Source: Nostoc mirabile CHAB5784
Lineage (GTDB): Bacteria; Cyanobacteriota; Cyanobacteriia; Cyanobacteriales; Nostocaceae
Reading direction: 5' to 3'
Length of the DNA stretch: 64,000 bases
Assembly: GCF_020829645.1 (NCBI RefSeq)
Contig: NZ_JAIVFS010000029.1
Span: forward strand, 1 to 64,000
Position numbers and translations under genes: made by a program
The notes under the pieces: generated by a model
Databases searched by the model: none
The model's input: only the letters and a program-made list of their open reading frames with translations
Told to the model about the DNA's origin: nothing
In this document: positions 44,243-52,778 of the stretch, in pieces
Numbering within the stretch: the stretch's first letter is position 1
Layout: the number at the start of each line of letters is the position of its first letter

Positions 44243-45436
44243 TTACCTCCATTCCTCCACTGATTCTGGTTGGGTTGCAGGGTGAATATATGTAGGTTTT
44301 TCTTGACGCGGTAATTGTCCTGATAAAACTAAATGTGCCATGGTGTCACAAATTACTCGCGTCGCCATTAATGATGTCATATCGCTAATATCATAAGGCG
44401 GTGAAACTTCTACAACTTCTAATCCACAAACAGGTACGTTTTGGACAATTTTACCTAGCAAATATAGCGCCTCACGCGGTAATAATCCACCAGGTTCGGG
44501 CCAACCAGTTCCAGGTACAAATCCTGCATCAATGCAGTCAATATCGAAACTGATATAAACGCAATCTGTACCGTCTAATGCTCTTTCTAAGGCAAAGTTG
44601 ACAGCTGCATCTAGACCCATTTCAGTGATATCTGTAACTGTTAAGATATTTGTGGCTCTTTCTCGACAAACTTTGACACCTTGACGCGGTACTTGCCAAC
44701 CACCAATTCCCAATTGCACTAGGTTTTTTGCTGGGGCATTTTTGATATTTGTGGCATGAAACCAAGGACAAGTATGCATTCTTTCATCTAGGTCTGTTTC
44801 TTGGGTATCCACATGACGATCAAAGTGAATAATCCCGACTTTTCTATCGCCTAAATGACGACAAACACCACGAACTGTAGGAAAGCCAATAGAATGATCG
44901 CCTCCCAAAATTATGGGGAATGCACCTGAATTAAAGATATGTGCAATACCTTTGGAAATCTGGTCAAAGGACTTTTCATTATTAGCGGGAATGGTGAAAA
45001 TGTCACCTACATCACATAAAGTAATCTGCTCGCGCAAGTCTACACCAAATTCAAAGTTATAAGGGGTGTATAATGCAGAGATTCGGCGGATTCCTTGGGG
45101 GCCAAAACGCGTTCCAGGTCGATAAGTAGTTCCAGAATCGTGCGGTACGCCGACGATCGCCACGTCGTATTCACCAACTTTCCGCACATCTTCTAAATAG
45201 GGGGCTTTCAAAAAAGTATTAATTCCGGCAAAGTGTGGCAGTTCTCCACGAGAAAAGGTCGGAATCGAGCGATCGCGTATACTTTCTGCGGCTTCTAACC
45301 CAAATTCTAGTCCTCTAGAAACCTCCTGCTGCCAGCCAGTTAACGGTAAATTGGCTTCTCTTTCTAGCGCACGTTTTGCTTGCGTAGAATTTGGCTGGAA
45401 ATGAGAATTAGGATCGATAAATGATTGTTCTGTCAT
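44243..45436 (-). CDS. gdmH: Ni-dependent guanidine hydrolase (agmatinase/arginase superfamily)
   Basis: The enzyme hydrolyses guanidine to urea and ammonia. I start at the ATG 45436 (397 residues, MTEQSFIDPNSHF); the frame extends 12 codons further to a TTG. Ureohydrolase metal ligands are in GGDHS (His181), HFDRHVD (Asp206, His208, Asp210) and SFDIDCID (Asp298, Asp300). The long N-terminal extension and HFDRHVDTQ match the Sll1077 type, first annotated as agmatinase and later shown to be a nickel enzyme acting on guanidine. Following hypA and hypB supply nickel; an Efe homologue that would produce guanidine lies upstream. Confidence 0.9.
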   Translation of the reverse strand: MTEQSFIDPNSHFQPNSTQAKRALEREANLPLTGWQQEVSRGLEFGLEAAESIRDRSIPTFSRGELPHFAGINTFLKAPYLEDVRKVGEYDVAIVGVPHDSGTTYRPGTRFGPQGIRRISALYTPYNFEFGVDLREQITLCDVGDIFTIPANNEKSFDQISKGIAHIFNSGAFPIILGGDHSIGFPTVRGVCRHLGDRKVGIIHFDRHVDTQETDLDERMHTCPWFHATNIKNAPAKNLVQLGIGGWQVPRQGVKVCRERATNILTVTDITEMGLDAAVNFALERALDGTDCVYISFDIDCIDAGFVPGTGWPEPGGLLPREALYLLGKIVQNVPVCGLEVVEVSPPYDISDMTSLMATRVICDTMAHLVLSGQLPRQEKPTYIHPATQPESVEEWR

Positions 45437-45512
45437 GTTTCGGGAAATGAAATTTGAAGATTTGCAAGGCAAAACTATAGCCCAGATAAACCATAACAGT
45501 TAACATTCTAGT

Positions 45513-45566
45513 AGGTATTGAGCCGAGATGCGCGACGTGAAAGTTGTGCATCTCGGCTCAATACCT
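45513..45566 (-). promoter_or_regulatory. Perfect 19-bp hairpin in the gdmH leader
   Basis: Arms 45513-45531 (AGGTATTGAGCCGAGATGC) and 45548-45566 are exact complements with a 16-nt loop. It lies between the conserved leader and the gdmH start. No T-run follows on the minus strand, so it is not a standard terminator. It could be a roadblock, an RNase site, or the trace of an inserted palindrome. Confidence 0.6.
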
Positions 45567-45573
45567 GTTTGGA

Positions 45574-45729
45574 GATATTTAATCTACAAAACCAATTGCC
45601 AAACAGCAATACAGATAGAAAAAACTTCTTTTCTTCAGGGAACTATACTTTTGTGTTGCCAGAACTTAGTAAATGGCGCTTGTGGGAACTCGTACTTCTT
45701 TCAACGTTTTAGCGCCTTATATTTTGAGT
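45574..45729 (-). promoter_or_regulatory. Conserved leader of gdmH (copy B)
   Basis: This ~155-nt block, about 140 nt before gdmH, aligns with 47069-47230 ahead of efe. Shared on the minus strand are GCTAAAACGTTGAAA, GAGTTCCC, GCAACACAAAA, TATAGTTCCC and CTGTATTGCT. GGCGCT can pair with AGCGCC; the equivalent bases in the other copy (GGTGCT, AGCGCT) still pair using G-U. A second hairpin, ATTGC...GCAAT, is kept in both. It looks like a shared promoter and structured RNA, possibly sensing guanidine or nitrogen state. Confidence 0.65.
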
Positions 45730-45735
45730 ACTGCC

Positions 45736-46818
45736 CTACAAATAGCTAAACACAGGGGTTTTATCTTTGGGGCGTGACATTCGACCAAGAGCTTCATTTT
45801 TTAAAAGCTCTAAAACCGACAAGCGGTCTTCGTCAAGAATACAGCGTGTAGTGATGCGATATGGGTAACACCTCATAAACATATTTGTAAAGTGCATACC
45901 GTAATGGATATAGTCATCACTTGATAAATCAAACAATGAGCGGACACAAGCTTCAAAATTAGGCTCATGGAAGTAAGCTAACGCAAATCGCTCCCTTGTG
46001 TTCAATCTAACTTTGTGTGGCGTTGAAAGTAAGTAGTTATTAGTCAAGAACTGGAGAATATCACCAGGAAATACCGTCAGTACCCTTGGTACCGGCTTAA
46101 CAAATGTCCAGGGTTCATCGTTTTCATACATACCTGCTGAACTTTCATTAAACAGCCAATTTCTGTTTCTCTTTTCTCCTTCGACCGGAGGACGTACGTA
46201 TAGCCCACCAACATCATCTTGAGCTGCAATTACCAATAGTCCGTAATCAGTATGTGCGCCGATGCCTCTGGTTGATTTTTCAGAGAGTGCTGGGAATCGT
46301 AACACGCGCATGTGATGCCAGCCATTCTTAGTCAATTTCGTTAAAGTATCGACATCTATTTCTAAGCCAAGAGCTATCAATTTCAGCAATTTCTCCCCGA
46401 TTATGCCCAGCTCGTCCATAAATGCTTTCATACTTTGATGATAGTTCTCATCAGGCCAAGGTACCGAGCCATGACATGGCCATTGCGCTTGTACACGCAT
46501 ATCATCTGGTGGAACATCTTTGCATATAGTAAATATCTCAGAATAATCGGACTCCCCAGCAGTGATTTCTTCGCCTGAAGCAATATAGCCACTGTAAGTG
46601 AGATTACTGACGCATTGAGATTTAAAATCTAATGGCATCCGGAAGAACCTCCTGCTGGCTTCAAATGCGTTCTGGGTCTTTCGAGCCTGTATTGCGTTTG
46701 TCGCCACTTGAAAAATTCCGTCAGTCCTCCATGCTTGAATCATCTTATGTGCTAGGTGAATATCAGATTGGCTTCCAGTAATAATTTCAGGTAGGTCAAA
46801 CGTTTGCAAATCAGTCAT
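45736..46818 (-). CDS. efe: Ethylene-forming enzyme homologue (2-oxoglutarate/arginine dioxygenase)
   Basis: The 360-residue protein is collinear with Pseudomonas Efe (about 350 residues) with no gap through residue 320. Fe ligands His189, Asp191 (GIGAHTDYG) and His268 (STPHKV), the 2-oxoglutarate binder Arg277, and the arginine-pocket residues Glu84, Thr86, Arg171, Tyr192, Tyr306 and Arg316 are all present, as are Phe250, Phe310 and Ala281. Efe converts 2-oxoglutarate to ethylene and CO2; in its second reaction it hydroxylates arginine, giving guanidine, pyrroline-5-carboxylate and succinate. AAGGAA precedes the ATG. Only the last 40 residues diverge. Activity is predicted, not shown. Confidence 0.93.
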   Translation of the reverse strand: MTDLQTFDLPEIITGSQSDIHLAHKMIQAWRTDGIFQVATNAIQARKTQNAFEASRRFFRMPLDFKSQCVSNLTYSGYIASGEEITAGESDYSEIFTICKDVPPDDMRVQAQWPCHGSVPWPDENYHQSMKAFMDELGIIGEKLLKLIALGLEIDVDTLTKLTKNGWHHMRVLRFPALSEKSTRGIGAHTDYGLLVIAAQDDVGGLYVRPPVEGEKRNRNWLFNESSAGMYENDEPWTFVKPVPRVLTVFPGDILQFLTNNYLLSTPHKVRLNTRERFALAYFHEPNFEACVRSLFDLSSDDYIHYGMHFTNMFMRCYPYRITTRCILDEDRLSVLELLKNEALGRMSRPKDKTPVFSYL

Positions 46819-46970
46819 TGCAATTTCCTTTACTATTTATGTGTCAAAAGTTGTTGGAACTTATAGCCGTAGTCACATAGGTTAGGACAGTGTTGATTGC
46901 TCAAAGCTTTGAAAAATCAGCACTTTGCTATATCTGTGCTTTATTAAAGGCTTGATGAACTCTTCGCACA

Positions 46971-47005
46971 GCTTTGAAAACAAGCGGTAACGATGTTTTC
47001 AAAGC
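46971..47005 (-). promoter_or_regulatory. Perfect 11-bp hairpin in the efe leader
   Basis: GCTTTGAAAAC (46971-46981) pairs exactly with 46995-47005, loop 13 nt, between the conserved leader and the efe start. No T-run follows on the minus strand. Confidence 0.5.
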
Positions 47006-47068
47006 AGTAATGCCACATCTAGGCTTTAGCCACAACAGAATGGGAGCAAAAACTGAACTCTAACTAGG

Positions 47069-47230
47069 GATATTTATTGAAATCTGCAAAGCTCATTGCT
47101 AAAGAGCAATACAGATTAAAAAATCTTCTCTTCGTCTGGGAACTATATTTTTGTGTTGCTGAAAGTTGGTGAATAGCGCTTGAGGGAACTCTTACTTCTT
47201 TGTTTCAACGTTTTAGCACCTTGTTTGAGT
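47069..47230 (-). promoter_or_regulatory. Conserved leader of efe (copy A)
   Basis: This is the counterpart of 45574-45729, ending about 250 nt upstream of the efe start on the minus strand. See that entry for the shared segments and paired bases. I compared both copies by eye with the guanidine-I, -II and -III riboswitches and found no convincing match. Confidence 0.65.
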
Positions 47231-47955
47231 GCTTCAACTTTGAAAAAATTTGACTGTCGCACTACACCATACATGGCGTGAAACTCATATTTCCTGCCAA
47301 TATACTAGCCCTGAATAACTTGTGAAACTTTACCTTCATTCTCTTCGCGTCGCGCCCTTTGTGTCTTTGGCGGTAAGCCCCTGCGCGTCTACTTCAAACA
47401 AAGTAAGTTTTACAACTCAGATAGGGTTGCTATATTTGCGATGTCCTATGAGATTACGTTTGATTAAGTTTGCATCGCAGAACTTAACCTACTTAAGTAT
47501 CTTTTAGCATTTTTATTAAAAAATATATCCGTAATTTACCTTAACTTTTAAGCAAAATTAAATTTATATATACCCAGTGTTAAAAATAATACGTTTTTAT
47601 GCAAAAAATTAGCTATTTGCTAGTATTTATACGTAGTAGTTTTACTTCTCAGAATTATATCATCAAAGAACTAGGAAAAGGTTTGCTCAACTATTCAGAC
47701 GAAGTCGTAAAATAGCACTTTCAGTATTATTGATAGCTATTAAACTAAGTAATTATACATGCATGTTATAAATCTGTGACATTTTGAGGATGATAAATCA
47801 TCCTTTTTGACATAAATTTACAGAAAAGTTAATAATTTTACCTTTTATCTATCTTATGTAATAGGCGTTTTTATTTCTAATGGGGGATGCAAATATAAGC
47901 ATACAGTAATAGTAACAAATAATACAATAGTCAAATATTCTAAATATTGTTCGTG
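47231..47955. other. AT-rich spacer upstream of efe
   Basis: No gene is supported. 47500-47940 is very AT-rich. The short ORF at 47322-47507 consists of a common Nostoc spacer phrase and is rejected. Confidence 0.5.
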
Positions 47956-48050
47956 TAAGCCAACGCATTAACAATGCAAGCCGACGCATTGGCATTGCAG
48001 GGTATTGCCTTTCTTTAATTCGCTATGAATTAATGAAATGCTGTACTAAG
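47956..48050. mobile_element. Partial copy of the 21-bp-array element (copy 4)
   Basis: The right terminus is intact (TTCGCTATGAATTAATGAAA to GCTGTACTAAG, ending 48050), with the GGCATTGCAGGGTATTGCC junction and only about two array units. The left terminus is missing. Confidence 0.65.
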
Positions 48051-48253
48051 CCTGAACGACAGGAAGTCGCACGCCATTTGCTTCACTGAATTCTGGTTCT
48101 TCAGTTCATTTTATGGAACAGAATAATAAATAAAATCTAAAGATAGCCTATATTTATTGCCGTGACTGGGTTTTAAGTTTTTGAGCCTTTCTATAAAACT
48201 GGGATTTTAATGCTCTACCATAAAACCAACGCAAGAACCTGAATTCTTTATTG

Positions 48254-49147
48254 TTAATAAGTGGATTTAGCTAAACTATAAAAATCAAATTTTTTCAACA
48301 TTTCCAAAAATGTGAACACCGCAGGCACATGGAGGGCATTAGATAAAATTGCAGTTGCAATTACTCTCTTTAGCGGTGCAGGTAAACTGTATACCTGCAC
48401 CTTTGGGGGAATGGGTACAGCTGCTAAACGAGGCATAATAGCTGCTCTCAATCCTTGATTCACCATACTAACGACTGTGGAATCTTCTTGGATGTCGCTA
48501 GCAGTATTTATTGGAATTGCTAAACTCTTCAAGTGGTTGTGAAGAATGCGTCCACAGGGTGTGCAAGGAAGCAAAACAGGTGGATAGGCTGCTATGTCTT
48601 CCCAAGTAATTTCTGGACTGCTAATTTTGGTATGTGGTGGTAGTAAAGCTAGATATTCATCCTGAAAAATTTCCCAGGTGTCAAATTCTCCACCAGTTGG
48701 TAGACAGGTTATACCAATATCCGTACGTCCGTCACGCAAACACTGTTCTACATCGGTGAAAGCAGGGCACTCTATGATTGTGACAGCAATTTCTGGAAAT
48801 TGATTGTGAAATTGTGCGATCGCTTTTGGTAATAAATGGGTGGCGACGCTACGAAAAGCCGCAATCCGCACATGACCACCATGTAATCCTTTATGCAGGT
48901 TTGCTTCGTGTTGCATCATCTCTAGATGCTGCATTGCTTGACGCGCATGATATAAAATGCGCTCTCCAGCAGGTGTCAGCACAGCACCGTGACGACCTCT
49001 GGCAAATAAAGGCACACCTAATTCTTCTTCTAAGGTAGCGATCGCATGACTAATCGCAGGCTGGGAAAGCTGCAATTCTAAGGCTGCTTCACTAAAGTTA
49101 CCACGATCTGCTACTGCAACTATGGCTCGAAGTTGGGAGAATTTCAT
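48254..49147 (-). CDS. LysR family transcriptional regulator
   Basis: The 297-residue regulator has an N-terminal winged helix at 1-60 (MKFSQLRAIVAVADRGNFSE, QPAISHAIATLEEELGVPLF) and a periplasmic-binding-like co-inducer domain at about 90-295. It lies upstream of efe on the same strand, 1.4 kb away, and so is one candidate regulator of the module; LysR proteins more often control a divergent neighbour, here the small gene at 49325. Confidence 0.9.
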   Translation of the reverse strand: MKFSQLRAIVAVADRGNFSEAALELQLSQPAISHAIATLEEELGVPLFARGRHGAVLTPAGERILYHARQAMQHLEMMQHEANLHKGLHGGHVRIAAFRSVATHLLPKAIAQFHNQFPEIAVTIIECPAFTDVEQCLRDGRTDIGITCLPTGGEFDTWEIFQDEYLALLPPHTKISSPEITWEDIAAYPPVLLPCTPCGRILHNHLKSLAIPINTASDIQEDSTVVSMVNQGLRAAIMPRLAAVPIPPKVQVYSLPAPLKRVIATAILSNALHVPAVFTFLEMLKKFDFYSLAKSTY

Positions 49148-49324
49148 GGTTAATTGACGACAACAAGGGTATATACATCCTGATTTAATTGTGGCAAAAA
49201 GGTTGTATTAGTGATTTTTTATATCTATAAATCCCATTTATACAACCTATGCAAGCCATGATTTGATTCCTTACTGAGATGTTGCTAGTGTTTTATTTAC
49301 TGAGCAACTTTCAGGAATAATTTT

Positions 49325-49609
49325 ATGAACAATGATATTAGGTGTCTCCCAACAGAAGATACAACAATAAATTGTAGTCCGTTATTCAAGAAAAAATTCA
49401 ACTCCAACTTCTGGGAATCTCTGCATAGTATCTGGGAAAATTTTGTCAAAAAACTTCTAGCAGATCCTAACGAATTACAAGTTTGGCAAAAGGTTGACCG
49501 CTACGGTAATATCTATTGGCAAGCTTACGACCCTGCAACAGGAAAATCTTTCTCTTCAGGTTCTGAAGCTGATGTGTATATGTGGATTGAACAACTTTAT
49601 AGGTATTAA
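49325..49609 (+). CDS. Small hypothetical protein
   Basis: The 94-residue protein has a conserved-looking C-terminal half (LQVWQKVDRYGNIYWQAYDP, SGSEADVYMWIEQLYR) of a type common in filamentous cyanobacteria, with no known role. It ends 4 nt before the GST start and is probably co-transcribed with it. It is divergent from the LysR gene. Confidence 0.75.
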   Translation: MNNDIRCLPTEDTTINCSPLFKKKFNSNFWESLHSIWENFVKKLLADPNELQVWQKVDRYGNIYWQAYDPATGKSFSSGSEADVYMWIEQLYRY

Positions 49610-49613
49610 AAAT

Positions 49614-50270
49614 ATGACGCAACTCACTTTAGTAATTGGCAATAAAAATTATTCATCTTGGTCACTGCGTCCTTGGTTAGTGATGAAACAATTTGGTTTA
49701 GAATTCAATGAAATTCGGATTCCTCTCTACAACAGTCCAGATTATTCCTCAAAAATTCGGCAATACTCTCCATCAGGAAAAGTACCTGTGTTGTTGCACG
49801 AGACGCAAACGGTGTGGGATTCTCTGGCTATTTGTGAATATCTATCTGAAACGTTTTCGACTCTGCAATGGTGGCCAGAGGATAAGGCTGCAAAGGCATT
49901 TGCCCGTTCCATTAGTGCGGAAATGCACTCAGGTTTTCAAAATTTGCGTCAGAATATGCCGATGAACTGCCGTACTAAATATCCAGGTTTTGGTTTAGCA
50001 TCCGGTGTACAACAAGACATTGACCGCATCACTAGTATCTGGCAAGAATCACGCCAAAAATTTGGGGCTGGTGGCAATTTTTTATTTGGAAATTTTGCGA
50101 TCGCTGATGCATTTTTTGCTCCAGTTGTCCTACGGTTTGTAACCTATGATGTGCAGTTAGATCCTGTTTCTAGAGACTATGTAGAGGCAGTTTTGGCACT
50201 TCCAGCAATGCAAGAGTGGATAAAGGCAGCAAAGAGTGAGACAGAAATTCTCTCCCAATACGAGTTTTAA
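49614..50270 (+). CDS. Glutathione S-transferase family protein
   Basis: I start at the ATG 49614 (218 residues, MTQLTLVIGNKNYSSWSLRP), as GSTs of this class begin; the frame extends 40 codons upstream inside the preceding gene. The N-terminal thioredoxin fold (SGKVPVLLHETQTVWDSLAI) and C-terminal helical domain are present, with a Ser-rich active-site loop (NYSSWS). The substrate is unknown. Confidence 0.9.
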   Translation: MTQLTLVIGNKNYSSWSLRPWLVMKQFGLEFNEIRIPLYNSPDYSSKIRQYSPSGKVPVLLHETQTVWDSLAICEYLSETFSTLQWWPEDKAAKAFARSISAEMHSGFQNLRQNMPMNCRTKYPGFGLASGVQQDIDRITSIWQESRQKFGAGGNFLFGNFAIADAFFAPVVLRFVTYDVQLDPVSRDYVEAVLALPAMQEWIKAAKSETEILSQYEF

Positions 50271-50289
50271 GGAAAAGGCAAATAATAAC

Positions 50290-50766
50290 ATGAACGGCAG
50301 GAATATTTCAATTCGACATGCAAGCCAAAGGGATATTCCTGCCATTATGGAATTGATTTATTTGAAAGCCGAATTTGATGGTTGTCCTGAATCTGTAGAA
50401 GCAACTCCTCAAAAGCTAGAAATTGATCTATTTGGAGAAAACCCCCTTGCTTTTGTTCTTTTAGCTGAGATTGATGGGGTTGCTATTGGGTTAGCAACCT
50501 ATCACTTTATCTATTCAACTTTTTTAGCAAAACCTGGAATTTGGCTTGATGACTTATATGTTAAAGCTGAACATCGAAGCCACCAAGTTGGTCAGGCGCT
50601 GATGCTACGCTTGCGCCAGATAGGGCAGGAAAAAGGCTGTGGCAGAATCGATTGGACTGTAGCTGTATCTAACGAGCGAGGAATCAAGTTCTATGAAAGA
50701 ATAGGTGCGAAGATCATCAACAAAGTAAAATTATGTCGCTTAGATGGTCAGGCACTAAGTAAGTAA
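50290..50766 (+). CDS. GNAT family N-acetyltransferase
   Basis: I start at the ATG 50290 (158 residues, MNGRNISIRHASQRDIPAIM). The acetyl-CoA-binding core is LDDLYVKAEHRSHQVGQALM, and the C-terminal VAVSNERGIKFYERIGAK matches the diamine/spermidine acetyltransferase-like subgroup. It follows the GST gene by 19 nt and may share its transcript. Substrate is unproven. Confidence 0.88.
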   Translation: MNGRNISIRHASQRDIPAIMELIYLKAEFDGCPESVEATPQKLEIDLFGENPLAFVLLAEIDGVAIGLATYHFIYSTFLAKPGIWLDDLYVKAEHRSHQVGQALMLRLRQIGQEKGCGRIDWTVAVSNERGIKFYERIGAKIINKVKLCRLDGQALSK

Positions 50767-51270
50767 ATCTTAAGTAGGGGAAGCAAGGATAACTCAGGCT
50801 TCCTCTTAGAAGTTTAGCGATTGAAGAAGAATTCAGCTATTCTGAATTCAGGAGTCAGAATCAAGACGCTCTCTACGAGACGCTAAAAGCGAACGCGGAC
50901 TCGCTAACGCAACGCTTACAGTCGGGGATTGGGACCCGCGACTACGAAAGTTGACCACCAAAAATTCTAGTTTTGTGGGGGTGCAAAAACGCCGATTATT
51001 CAGACCCGACGCTCGAATACTCGCTAACGCTGCGCTATCGCGGACTCGCTAACGCTGCGCTATCCGCTTTTTCGGTCAGAATACCCAACTGAATTCTGAC
51101 GACTGACGCATGTATTCTGTTCGATAAAGGGCAAACTACAAACAATTTTTACACATTAAATAAAGTTAAATAATTGTAAATGTTAATATTAGTTATACAA
51201 CTTTTATCTAAAAATATGTATCTATACCAATAAACAATATATTATTGTTAGGCATGATTTTCTGGATATT
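50767..51270. other. Repeat-rich spacer
   Basis: No gene is seen. The phrase ACTCGCTAACGCTGCGCTAT occurs twice in a row (about 51018 and 51045), and related CGGACTCGCTAACGC debris lies at about 50895. 51120-51240 is AT-rich. Confidence 0.5.
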
Positions 51271-51367
51271 ATTAGGACTTACGCACGAGTAACGGAAAAC
51301 GAGCCACAGAGGGCGCAGAGGTCACGGAGGAATGAGAGTTTGAGAGGGTTTTTGCGTAAGTCCTAAT
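51271..51367. mobile_element. 97-bp MITE, ends ATTAGGACTTACGCA
   Basis: The 15-nt terminal inverted repeats (51271-51285, 51353-51367) match those of the 26173 element over AGGACTTACGCA. The interior differs (AGGGCGCAGAGGTCACGGAG), so only the ends are conserved. Confidence 0.75.
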
Positions 51368-51839
51368 TATAATATTAGCATAAATATATATAGAGTTCCT
51401 ATTTGATTTGTGAACAAAATTAGGTACTGTAGGGTGCGTTACGGATTTCATCCTAACGCACCATTCGTAAGGATTTGGTGTCGTACTCTCGCAGCTACAC
51501 AACGCCAGTTCGCTCAAGTCGGGAAACCCGCCCACACGACTGTCTCCCCTACGTATCTTTTAAAAATCAAATAGTAGTCCTATATTTTAGAAACAAAATA
51601 CGTAAATCCTGTCATTTAGTGAGTAAAAAGTATATTTACTGAGTATCAACACACCGACGGTTAATAGAGATAAGCTAGATAAAATAGAAATTAAAAATCT
51701 GTAAGCACAACATAATAACCATTGACGAAATGAATTTTTGATAATTGTCATAACAAATTAAACACTTTTTGATAGTCAACTTGAAGCAGAATACATGGAT
51801 GCGGATAATTGGACATATCAACTACGAAAGGTACTACCC
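51368..51839. other. Spacer before the lipid kinase gene
   Basis: A TGCGTTACGGATTTCATCCTAACGCA hairpin lies at about 51435-51460. The rest is AT-rich and shows no gene; the ORF at 51272-51535 on the minus strand is spurious. Confidence 0.45.
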
Positions 51840-52724
51840 ATGAGTTCTCGCGCACTGCTGTTAGTAAATCGTCATGCCCGCCAAGGGCAAAAGGGTCTGT
51901 CGGAAGCGATTGAATATCTGAAGACACTCGGCTTTGATTTAATTGAGGAGTCTACAGAAGACCCCAAACATCTTGCCGAAGTTATACTTCGCTATCAGCA
52001 TCAAGTTGACTTGGTAATCATTGGTGGAGGAGATGGGACTCTCAATGCCGCAGTAGATGCTTTAGTTGATACTCAGTTACCTTTGGGAATTTTGCCTTTA
52101 GGAACTGCCAACGACCTAGCCAGGACTTTGAAAATTCCGAATTCCCTCAGCGAAGCTTGCAAAATTATTGCCTATAGAAATTTACGCCGCATCGACTTGG
52201 GTTGGGTGAACGGCAAGCACTTCTTTAACGTTGCCAGTTTGGGATTGAGTGTAAAAATTACCCAGCTACTTACCAAAGAAGCCAAACGCCGTTGGGGAAT
52301 ATTTGCTTATGCCGCCACTGCATTGCAAGTGATTTGGGAAGCTAGACCTTTTACTGCGGAGATTTTAATCAATGGTGAATCAGTTCGCGTGAAAACAGTG
52401 CAAATTGCTGTGGGTAACGGCCGCTATTACGGCGGTGGTATGGCAGTGGCTGACGATGCGGCAATAGATGACCAAAGGCTAGACCTCTATAGCTTGGAGA
52501 TGAAACATTGGTGGCAGATTATACTATTACTCCCTGCGCTGCGACAAGGGCGACATATACATTGGGAGAGTGTACGCTCTCTTCAAGGTCAAGAAATAGA
52601 GGTGTATACTCGCAAACCGCGCCCTATTAATACAGATGGTGAAATCACTACCTACACTCCTGCTTATTTTCGGGTTATACCTAAAGCTATAGCTGTTTTA
52701 GTACCTCCAGAAATTAGGAGTTAG
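51840..52724 (+). CDS. YegS/BmrU-type lipid kinase
   Basis: The 294-residue protein begins MSSRALLLVNRHARQGQKGL. It has the diacylglycerol-kinase catalytic motif VIIGGGDGTLNAAVDAL and LGILPLGTANDLARTL. AAAGG precedes this ATG; the frame opens 15 codons earlier. Such enzymes phosphorylate diacylglycerol, phosphatidylglycerol or sphingosine-like lipids at the membrane. The next gene, an ExoD-like membrane protein, follows after 54 nt. Confidence 0.9.
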   Translation: MSSRALLLVNRHARQGQKGLSEAIEYLKTLGFDLIEESTEDPKHLAEVILRYQHQVDLVIIGGGDGTLNAAVDALVDTQLPLGILPLGTANDLARTLKIPNSLSEACKIIAYRNLRRIDLGWVNGKHFFNVASLGLSVKITQLLTKEAKRRWGIFAYAATALQVIWEARPFTAEILINGESVRVKTVQIAVGNGRYYGGGMAVADDAAIDDQRLDLYSLEMKHWWQIILLLPALRQGRHIHWESVRSLQGQEIEVYTRKPRPINTDGEITTYTPAYFRVIPKAIAVLVPPEIRS

Positions 52725-52778
52725 GAGTTATTATTCTCTCTTATCTCCCTCTGCTAAAAATGTGGGAACTCGCACCAA

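Noticed and set aside
44243..45436. Agmatinase or arginase for the ureohydrolase gene
   Set aside because: The hypA-hypB-transporter order and HFDRHVD motif match the guanidine hydrolase Sll1077 better.
45736..46818. Isopenicillin N synthase or generic plant-type dioxygenase for efe
   Set aside because: Gap-free collinearity with Efe, including the arginine-pocket residues, is specific to the ethylene-forming enzyme.
45473..47232. Guanidine-I (ykkC), mini-ykkC or guanidine-III riboswitch before gdmH or efe
   Set aside because: Expected from Synechocystis, but I could not find the conserved core of any of the three by eye. A model search is needed; the leader is reported as unassigned.
47322..47507. 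61-codon ORF upstream of efe
   Set aside because: Contains a CTTCGCGTCGCGCCCTTTG-type spacer phrase and no family likeness.
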